A stretch of 8,058 bases of DNA, from contig CAKQVV010000070.1 in assembly GCA_934277845.1 (NCBI GenBank), positions 1 through 8,058 of the forward strand, written 5' to 3'. Both the position numbers and the translations under genes were made by a program. The notes below the pieces were generated by a model. That model saw only the letters and a program-made list of their open reading frames with translations. It did not search any database and was not told where the DNA came from. This DNA comes from an uncultured Clostridia bacterium. Lineage in GTDB: Bacteria > Bacillota > Clostridia > Christensenellales > Pumilibacteraceae. Of the stretch, positions 1 to 5,262 are shown in pieces; position 1 is the stretch's first letter, and every line of letters starts with the position of its first letter.

Positions 1-519
<519 letters not shown>

Positions 520-563
520 AATAATGTATCTCCTTGAAAAAAGTTTAATCGGATTTTAACGAT

Positions 564-598
564 AAGACGCCGTAGGTTTTTGTTTCCTACGGCGTCTT
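564..598 (-). other. Leader hairpin of glnN mRNA (perfect 13-bp stem)
   Basis: The arms 564-576 (AAGACGCCGTAGG) and 586-598 (CCTACGGCGTCTT) are exact reverse complements, with a 9-base loop. The hairpin lies between the predicted glnN start site (about 610) and the Shine-Dalgarno (535-529), so it would begin about 12 bases from the mRNA 5' end. Neither strand has a T-run directly after the stem: the - strand continues ATCGTTAAAATCC and the + strand has only TTT then GCCG. It is therefore not a clear intrinsic terminator. A 5' stabilising stem, a protein-binding leader element or part of an unrecognised attenuator are all possible. I do not recognise a named riboswitch. Confidence 0.7.
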
Positions 599-616
599 TG
601 CCGAAATGTTGTTTGA

Positions 617-645
617 ATTATAATACAATTTTTCCGCGTTGTCAA
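617..645 (-). promoter_or_regulatory. Sigma-A type promoter for glnN
   Basis: On the - strand, TTGACA (645-640) is followed after exactly 17 bases by TATAAT (622-617), a full match to the sigma-A/sigma-70 consensus in both boxes. Transcription should start near base 610, giving a leader of about 90 bases before the glnN ATG at 519. The leader contains the hairpin at 564-598. A promoter this close to consensus is expected to be strong, so regulation probably relies on repression or on the leader; that is inference. Confidence 0.85.
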
Positions 646-657
646 CGATTTTATCGC

Positions 658-694
658 GATTTTCGGAAATTTCGGCTTCGATTTTCCGAAAATC
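658..694. repeat. Perfect 12-bp inverted repeat
   Basis: GATTTTCGGAAA (658-669) and TTTCCGAAAATC (683-694) are exact reverse complements separated by 13 bases. The repeat lies just upstream of the glnN -35 box (645-640). It could be an operator half-site pair. A terminator is unlikely because there is no T-run after either arm and no gene is expected to be transcribed into it. Confidence 0.75.
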
Positions 695-740
695 CCGTCA
701 TCTTTCGCCCGAAAAGCCGTTTTCGGGCTTCGATTTTCCG
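674..740 (+). repeat. 15-bp direct repeat spaced 52 bp
   Basis: GGCTTCGATTTTCCG occurs exactly at 674-688 and again at 726-740. The start-to-start distance of 52 bp is close to five helical turns, which would place the two copies on the same face of the DNA. A shorter third copy, GATTTTCCG followed by a T-run, is at 775-783, and it shares 14 bases with the second copy including the start of the T-run. Either a small local duplication or binding sites kept in phase would explain this. Confidence 0.7.
707..728. repeat. Perfect 9-bp inverted repeat with 4-base loop
   Basis: GCCCGAAAA (707-715) and TTTTCGGGC (720-728) are exact reverse complements around GCCG. The right-arm bases TTCGGG (722-727) can pair instead with CCCGAA at 747-752, so two mutually exclusive folds exist if the region is ever transcribed on the + strand. 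No promoter that would transcribe it was found, so a DNA-level site is the simpler reading. Confidence 0.7.
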
Positions 741-808
741 TTTTTACCCGAATTTCAGGATTGCGCCGGCGAGTGATTTTCCGTTTTTTTACGCCTGATT
801 TATAAAAC

Positions 809-825
809 TTCGGTAAATTTCCGAA
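809..825. promoter_or_regulatory. Symmetric site just upstream of the glgB -35 box
   Basis: TTCGG (809-813) and CCGAA (821-825) flank TAAATTT. The centre is near base 817, about 50 bases before the predicted glgB start of transcription (about 867) and next to the -35 box at 832-837. The arms share the TTCGG/CCGAA core with the palindromes further upstream. An activator or repressor site is plausible, but the arms are short. Confidence 0.4.
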
Positions 826-831
826 ATTATA

Positions 832-860
832 TTGATTTATGCGCGGAAATATAGTATAAT
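832..860 (+). promoter_or_regulatory. Sigma-A type promoter for the glg operon
   Basis: TTGATT (832-837; four of six match TTGACA) is followed after exactly 17 bases by a perfect TATAAT (855-860). Transcription is expected to start near base 867. The -10 box directly abuts the ATG at 861, so that ATG would lie upstream of the mRNA start and could not initiate translation from this transcript. This sets the choice of ATG 918 as the glgB start. No other comparable + strand promoter was seen in the gap. Confidence 0.82.
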
Positions 861-900
861 ATGGAAAAAGAGAGCCGCATTGTGACTACCGAAGTTGAAA

Positions 901-905
901 GAGGT
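901..905 (+). promoter_or_regulatory. Ribosome binding site deciding the glgB start
   Basis: GAGGT at 901-905, within AAAGAGGT, complements the 3' end of 16S rRNA and precedes ATG 918-920 by 12 bases, somewhat longer than ideal. No Shine-Dalgarno present in the predicted transcript could serve ATG 861. The in-frame GTG at 882 would have only a weak AAGAGAG and a leader of about 15 bases. Confidence 0.6.
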
Positions 906-917
906 ATATTTTTCCCG

Positions 918-2783
918 ATGAACGAAGATCTAGAGAAGAAGTTTCACGAAGGCGAACTGTACGACGCGTACAAATATTTCGGTTGCGTTTTCGACGAGGA
1001 CGCAGGCACCGCGATCATAAGGACTTTTGCACCCTCCGCTGCCGCAGTGGAGGTCATCGGCGATTTCAACGACTGGGACGGCACCGCGATGAAACGAACC
1101 CCGGGCGGCGTGTGGGAAACGAAAATCAAGGGCGTAAGACGCTTTGACGGCTATAAATTCAGAATTACGACCGCCGACGGCAGGGTGATTTATAAATCCG
1201 ATCCCTACGCGCTTCACTCGGAAACGCACGAGAACACGAACAGCAAGGTTTTTCCGCTGTCGGCGATTAAGGTATGCGACGAGGAGTACCGCGAAAAACT
1301 GGCGGAAAAGAACATCTACGCGTCGCCCGTGAATATCTATGAGGCGCACATAGGCTCGTGGAGAAGATACCCCGACGGCAACACTTACTCGTACCGCAAG
1401 TTTGCCGACGAGATCGTGCCGTACCTTAAAAAGATGCGTTATACTCATCTCGAACTGATGGGGGCGGCGGAATATCCGTTCGACGGCTCGTGGGGATATC
1501 AGGTCACGGGTTATTTTGCGCCCACTTCGCGTTACGGCACGCCCGCGGACTTTGCCTATCTCGTCGGGAAACTGCATAAGAATAATATAGGAATAATCAT
1601 CGACTGGGTGCCGGGACATTTCCCGAAGAACGAAAACGGTCTTGCCGAGTTCGACGGTCAGCCGCTGTACGAACCCAAAGATCCGCTGCGCCGCGAACAC
1701 AAAGAGTGGGGAACGTGCTGTTTCGATTACGGCAGAGGCGAAGTTCAGACTTTCCTTTGCAGCAACGCGATGATGTGGTTTGATCTATACAAAGTGGACG
1801 GACTGCGCGTCGACGCCGTTGCGAGTATGCTCTATCTCGATTACGGCAGAAAGAACGGCGAATGGTCGCCGAATCGTTTCGGCGGCAGGGAAAACGAAGA
1901 AGCCGTTGCTTTTCTTCAAAAACTGAACACGGCGGTTTTCGCCCGTCATCCGCACGCGCTGATGATCGCGGAAGAATCCACCGCGTGGCCGCTCGTGACC
2001 AAGCCCGTTTCGGACGGGGGCTTAGGATTCAACTTCAAGTGGAACATGGGTTGGATGAACGACACGCTCGACTATGCCAGGACAGATCCGCTGTTCCGCG
2101 GCGGCAAACACAACAATCTCACTTTTTCGATCACCTATGCGTTCAGCGAAAATTACATATTGCCGATTTCCCACGACGAAGTGGTGCACGGCAAGTGCTC
2201 GCTGGTGAACAAGATGCCGGGCGACTACGACATGAAGTTTGCGGGGCTGAGGAACTTTCTCATGAACATGTACGCGCACCCCGGAAAAAAACTGTTGTTT
2301 ATGGGTTGCGAGTTTGCGCAGTTCATCGAGTGGAACTACAAGCAGCAACTCGACTGGCTGCTTCTCGACTATCCGCGCCATGCCGAAACGCTGGAATTCG
2401 TGCGCGCGCTCAACTCCTTTTACAGACTGAACGCGCCGCTGTGGCAGCGCGACGGCAGCCTTGACGGCTTCCGCTGGCACGTTGTCGACGACCGCAATCA
2501 GAACGTGATCGTGTACGAGCGCAGCGATCTTAAGGGCAATATCGTGCTGGCGGCGATAAACTTCTCGCCCGTGGAATACAGAGATTACCGTTTCGGGGCG
2601 GACAAGGGCACCTATACCGTCAAACTCGCCTCGGATATAAACGGATTTAACCGCGAGCCGAGAAAATACCGCGCGGAAAACGTACCGTCGCACGGGTTTA
2701 CGCACAGCCTTATAATGGATATAAAGCCTATGTCGGGCGTCTATCTCGTCAAGAAGAATTACAGCAGGGGGAATAAGAAATGA
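918..2783 (+). CDS. glgB: 1,4-alpha-glucan branching enzyme GlgB (GH13)
   Basis: GlgB cleaves alpha-1,4 glucan and re-attaches the fragment as an alpha-1,6 branch during glycogen synthesis in the cytoplasm. From ATG 918 the protein has 621 residues; the longest ORF starts at 861 and adds 19 residues. I chose 918 because the -10 box abuts 861 and because MNEDLEKKFHEG followed by YDAYKYFG is how short clostridial GlgB proteins usually begin. Numbered from 918, a CBM48-like domain spans about 15-110 (VEVIGDFNDW near 44-53). The GH13 catalytic barrel follows, with PFDGSWGYQVTGYFAPTSRYGTP near 187-209, the nucleophile D299 in GLRVDAV, the acid/base E352 in IAEEST, and the transition-state D420 in PISHDEVVHG. 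A C-terminal all-beta domain follows to about 608. All three catalytic residues are intact. The stop TGA 2781-2783 overlaps the glgC ATG (ATGA), indicating translational coupling. Confidence 0.95.
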   Translation: MNEDLEKKFHEGELYDAYKYFGCVFDEDAGTAIIRTFAPSAAAVEVIGDFNDWDGTAMKRTPGGVWETKIKGVRRFDGYKFRITTADGRVIYKSDPYALHSETHENTNSKVFPLSAIKVCDEEYREKLAEKNIYASPVNIYEAHIGSWRRYPDGNTYSYRKFADEIVPYLKKMRYTHLELMGAAEYPFDGSWGYQVTGYFAPTSRYGTPADFAYLVGKLHKNNIGIIIDWVPGHFPKNENGLAEFDGQPLYEPKDPLRREHKEWGTCCFDYGRGEVQTFLCSNAMMWFDLYKVDGLRVDAVASMLYLDYGRKNGEWSPNRFGGRENEEAVAFLQKLNTAVFARHPHALMIAEESTAWPLVTKPVSDGGLGFNFKWNMGWMNDTLDYARTDPLFRGGKHNNLTFSITYAFSENYILPISHDEVVHGKCSLVNKMPGDYDMKFAGLRNFLMNMYAHPGKKLLFMGCEFAQFIEWNYKQQLDWLLLDYPRHAETLEFVRALNSFYRLNAPLWQRDGSLDGFRWHVVDDRNQNVIVYERSDLKGNIVLAAINFSPVEYRDYRFGADKGTYTVKLASDINGFNREPRKYRAENVPSHGFTHSLIMDIKPMSGVYLVKKNYSRGNKK

Positions 2784-3961
2784 AAAGGAAAAAATGCGTC
2801 GCGATGTTGCTTGCCGGCGGGCAGGGAACCAGACTCTACGCGCTGACGGCGGGCATAGCAAAGCCTGCGGTTTCGTTCGGCTCGAAGTACCGCATAATCG
2901 ACTTTACGCTGTCCAACTGTGCCAACTCGAATATCGATACGGTGGGCGTGCTGACGCAGTACGAGCCGCTGATACTCAACGAATATATCGGCAGCGGCGA
3001 GCCGTGGGATCTCGACCGCAAGAACGGCGGCGTGCACACGCTTTCTCCCTATCAGGCAAAGGCGGGCGGCGAGTGGTACAAGGGCACCGCGAACGCGATT
3101 TATCAGAATCTGCACTTTCTCGACAAGTACGACAGCGACGACGTGCTGATTCTCAGCGGCGATCATATCTATAAAATGGACTATTCGAAGATGCTGACCG
3201 AGCATATTCTCTCCGGGGCGGACTGCACGATCGCCGTCATCGACGTCACGCCGGAGGAAGCGCCGCGTTTCGGCATCATGAGTTATGACGAAACAAAGCG
3301 CATCACCGACTTTGAAGAAAAACCGAAAAAACCGAAGAGTCTGCACGCGTCCATGGGCGTTTACATATTCAAAAAAGACGTGCTGGTGGAAGAACTGAGA
3401 CGCGACGAAGCGGACAAGGATTCGCAAAACGATTTCGGCAAGAACATTATTCCGTACATGCTGAAACACGGCAGAAAAATGTACGCTTACGAGTTCTCCG
3501 GGTACTGGAAAGACGTGGGTACCGTGACTTCGCTGTGGGAAGCGAACATGGATCTTCTGGGGCGTCGCCCGGCGATCGATCTCAACGATCCCGACATGAA
3601 GATCTATTCGCGCAACGAGCCGTTGCCGCCCTCTTACGTCGGCGCGGACGGAAACGTAGTCAACTCGATATTCACCGCCGGTTGCGAAATAAACGGCACG
3701 GTGATAAACAGCGTGATTTCCGAGGACGTCACGATCGGCAAAGGCAGCGTGATCCGCAATAGCGTGGTAATGCGCGGCGCAAAAATCGGCGAGAACGTGA
3801 CGGTCGATTACGGCATGATCGACGAGTCGGTCACCGTGGGCGACGGCGTCACGATTGGCGACGAGCACAGCGATAAAAACCATATCGCGCTTATCGGACG
3901 GGGAATCGGGGTAGCCGGCGGCACAAAAATCGCTTCGGGCGAAATAGTAGAAAACAAGTAG
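2780..3961 (+). CDS. glgC: Glucose-1-phosphate adenylyltransferase, catalytic subunit GlgC
   Basis: GlgC makes ADP-glucose and pyrophosphate from glucose-1-phosphate and ATP, the committed and usually allosterically controlled step of bacterial glycogen synthesis. At 393 residues it is normal for the family. The nucleotidyltransferase fold covers about 1-260: AGGQGTRL at 12-19 binds the nucleotide phosphates, KPAVSFGSKYRIIDF at 28-42, WYKGTA at 99-104, SGDHIYKMDY at 126-135 with the catalytic Asp128, EEKPK at 179-183 with Lys181 for glucose-1-phosphate, and GYWKDVGT at 241-248. A C-terminal left-handed beta-helix of hexapeptide repeats (such as INGTVINSVI and VTIGKGSVI) fills about 290-360. 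The start overlaps the glgB stop by four bases and has an AGGGGG Shine-Dalgarno at 2766-2771. The gap to glgD is 15 bases. It is very probably the active partner of GlgD in a mixed tetramer, as in other Bacillota. Confidence 0.96.
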   Translation: MKRKKCVAMLLAGGQGTRLYALTAGIAKPAVSFGSKYRIIDFTLSNCANSNIDTVGVLTQYEPLILNEYIGSGEPWDLDRKNGGVHTLSPYQAKAGGEWYKGTANAIYQNLHFLDKYDSDDVLILSGDHIYKMDYSKMLTEHILSGADCTIAVIDVTPEEAPRFGIMSYDETKRITDFEEKPKKPKSLHASMGVYIFKKDVLVEELRRDEADKDSQNDFGKNIIPYMLKHGRKMYAYEFSGYWKDVGTVTSLWEANMDLLGRRPAIDLNDPDMKIYSRNEPLPPSYVGADGNVVNSIFTAGCEINGTVINSVISEDVTIGKGSVIRNSVVMRGAKIGENVTVDYGMIDESVTVGDGVTIGDEHSDKNHIALIGRGIGVAGGTKIASGEIVENK

Positions 3962-3976
3962 GCAAGGGGAAGAATA

Positions 3977-5089
3977 ATGAAAACTCTGGGAATAGTATTT
4001 TCCAACATTCACGACAAAGAAGTGAGCGAACTCACTGCGTCGAGAACGCTGGCGTCGGTTCCTTACGCCGGCAGGTACCGCCTTATCGACTTCGTTCTCT
4101 CGAACATGGTCAACAGCGGCATTTACAACGTGGGCGTAATCACCAAGTACAATTATCAGTCGCTGATGGAACACGTCGGCAGCGGCAAAAGTTGGGATCT
4201 GTCGAGAAAGAACGGCGGTCTGGTGATTTTGCCGCCATACGGCAGAGAGAGTTCGACGGTGTATTCGTCGCGCTTCGAGGCGATCTCGAATATCGCGTAT
4301 TATCTTCGCGAGGCGACCGAAACCTACGTCCTTATGTCCGACTGCGACAACGTGTGCAACATCGATTTTTCCGAGGCGATTAACTACCACGTCGAAAAGC
4401 ACGCCGACATTACCGTCATCTATCGCAAGAAAGAACTTGGAACGTGCGACGAAAAGGTGCGCACTTCCGTCGAGGTGGACAGCGGCGGCAGGGTGCGAAA
4501 AGTCGTCACCAGACCCAAGCAAAGCGGCGTGATCAACGCATTTACGAACATTCTCATCATCAACCGGAAATTCCTTCTCTCGATCATCGACAACGCCGAG
4601 GAACTCGGCTACAGGAGTTTCTCCCGCGACGTTCTCATCAAGGGTGCGACCGAGTATAATATCTACGGCTATGAGTACAAAGGATATTTTGCGAGCATAG
4701 ACACCATGGCGAATTACTACAAGCATTCGATGGAACTTCTCGACAAGAATATCCGCGACGAAGTTTTCCGCGACGGCGGCGCGATCTACACCAAAGTCCG
4801 CGACAGCGCGCCGTGCAGGATCGAAGAGAGCGGAAGCGTCAAAAATTCGCTCGTTGCCGACGGCTGTGTCATCGAGGGCGAAGTGGAAAACTCCATTCTT
4901 TTCCGCGGCGTGCACGTTTCAAAGGGCGCGCGCGTCAAGGGTTCGATACTCTTCAACAACGTCACCGTGGCGTCCGGCAGCACGGTAAACTGCGTGATCG
5001 CGGATAAGTTCTCGCACGTTCTCGAAAACAGAACGCTCAGCGGACACGAAACCCGTCCGTACTTCTTGCCGAGAAACACCATAGTGTAG
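3977..5089 (+). CDS. glgD: ADP-glucose pyrophosphorylase regulatory subunit GlgD
   Basis: This 370-residue protein is a paralogue of the preceding GlgC with the catalytic motifs lost. GlgD of other Bacillota has little or no activity alone and modulates GlgC in a hetero-oligomer. The GGxGxRL nucleotide loop of GlgC is replaced by FSNIHDKEVSEL (8-19), the SGDH loop by SDCDN (121-125), the EEKPK loop by TRPKQ (178-182), and GYWKDVGT by GYFASIDT (236-243). The fold is kept: GRYRLIDFVLSN (32-43) and SGKSWDLSRKNGG (69-81) align with GlgC, and a C-terminal beta-helix begins near 280 (SVKNSLVADGCVIEGEVENSILF). The start ATG 3977 has AAGGGGA at 3964-3970. The gene is followed by a strong hairpin with a T-run at 5111-5168. 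GlgD is largely restricted to Bacillota, so this gene is the best taxonomic clue in the window. Confidence 0.94.
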   Translation: MKTLGIVFSNIHDKEVSELTASRTLASVPYAGRYRLIDFVLSNMVNSGIYNVGVITKYNYQSLMEHVGSGKSWDLSRKNGGLVILPPYGRESSTVYSSRFEAISNIAYYLREATETYVLMSDCDNVCNIDFSEAINYHVEKHADITVIYRKKELGTCDEKVRTSVEVDSGGRVRKVVTRPKQSGVINAFTNILIINRKFLLSIIDNAEELGYRSFSRDVLIKGATEYNIYGYEYKGYFASIDTMANYYKHSMELLDKNIRDEVFRDGGAIYTKVRDSAPCRIEESGSVKNSLVADGCVIEGEVENSILFRGVHVSKGARVKGSILFNNVTVASGSTVNCVIADKFSHVLENRTLSGHETRPYFLPRNTIV

Positions 5090-5110
5090 AGAAAATCAGG
5101 TAATCAGCGC

Positions 5111-5168
5111 AGAATCGCGCCGTCGGGGAGAATCATCGTTTTTTCGACGGCGCGAATTCTCGTTTTTT
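5111..5168 (+). terminator. Terminator-like hairpin between glgD and glgA
   Basis: TCGCGCCGTCG (5115-5125) pairs exactly with CGACGGCGCGA (5145-5155). The stem extends four more pairs (5111-5114 with 5157-5160) past one bulged A at 5156. The loop is 19 bases. Two bases after the stem comes a run of six T at 5163-5168. This fits a Rho-independent terminator after glgD, though the loop is long. Because glgA and glgP continue on the same strand with no convincing promoter in the gap, partial termination that lowers glgAP relative to glgBCD is a reasonable inference. Confidence 0.7.
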
Positions 5169-5205
5169 ACGGCATCTTTGTCGCCGCTTTGTTCCGACCG
5201 AATTT

Positions 5206-5223
5206 TCCGGGGCGCGTCCCGGA
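5206..5223. repeat. Small 6-bp inverted repeat upstream of glgA
   Basis: TCCGGG (5206-5211) and CCCGGA (5218-5223) are exact reverse complements around GCGCGT. The octamer GACCGAAT flanks the structure at 5196-5203 and again at 5222-5229. It lies about 40 bases before the glgA start. Its role is unknown; it may be a leader stem or a protein site. No promoter with acceptable -35 and -10 boxes was found between 5170 and 5245. Confidence 0.4.
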
Positions 5224-5245
5224 CCGAATCAAGAAATAAATTTTC

Positions 5246-5252
5246 AAAGGAG
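5246..5252 (+). promoter_or_regulatory. Ribosome binding site fixing the glgA start
   Basis: AAAGGAG at 5246-5252 is followed by ATG 5263 after 10 bases, a near-ideal Shine-Dalgarno. It supports translation of the long N-terminal tail of GlgA. The only in-frame alternative near the synthase core, GTG 5638, has AAGGAA 18 bases away, which is a poor site. Confidence 0.8.
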
Positions 5253-5262
5253 TTTTAAGAAT

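Larger units (their letters stand above)
646..831. promoter_or_regulatory. Palindrome- and repeat-rich region between the glnN and glgB promoters
   Basis: This 186-bp stretch between the two -35 boxes has no credible gene. It is dominated by variants of TTTTCGG and its complement CCGAAAA. GATTTTCCG occurs exactly at 680-688, 732-740 and 775-783, with a variant GATTTTCGG at 658-666. Inverted repeats occur at 658-694 and 707-728, and a symmetric CGG-TAAATTT-CCG at 811-823. The position between two divergent promoters and the recurrence of one core suggest operator sites for one or more transcription factors. The regulator is unknown, and I see no good match to the CcpA cre consensus. The repeats are seen directly; the regulatory role is inference. 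Confidence 0.55.

Noticed and set aside
580..798. 72-codon + strand ORF in the glnN-glgB gap
   Set aside because: It has no Shine-Dalgarno, its Phe/Arg-rich product comes from the TTTTCGG repeats, and it crosses the glnN promoter and the palindromes.
646..831. CRISPR-like or mobile-element terminal repeats in the glnN-glgB gap
   Set aside because: The repeats are short, unevenly spaced and overlap palindromes. There are no regular spacers, no cas or transposase genes and no target-site duplication.
861..917. Nineteen-residue N-terminal extension of GlgB from ATG 861
   Set aside because: The ATG directly follows the TATAAT box and precedes the expected mRNA start; homologous N-termini fit ATG 918.
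2759..4915. 718-codon open frame on the - strand opposite glgC and glgD
   Set aside because: It lies wholly over two confidently identified genes, its sequence is low in recognisable motifs with the His/Val/Arg-rich look of a reverse-frame translation, and third-base bias of the real genes explains its openness.
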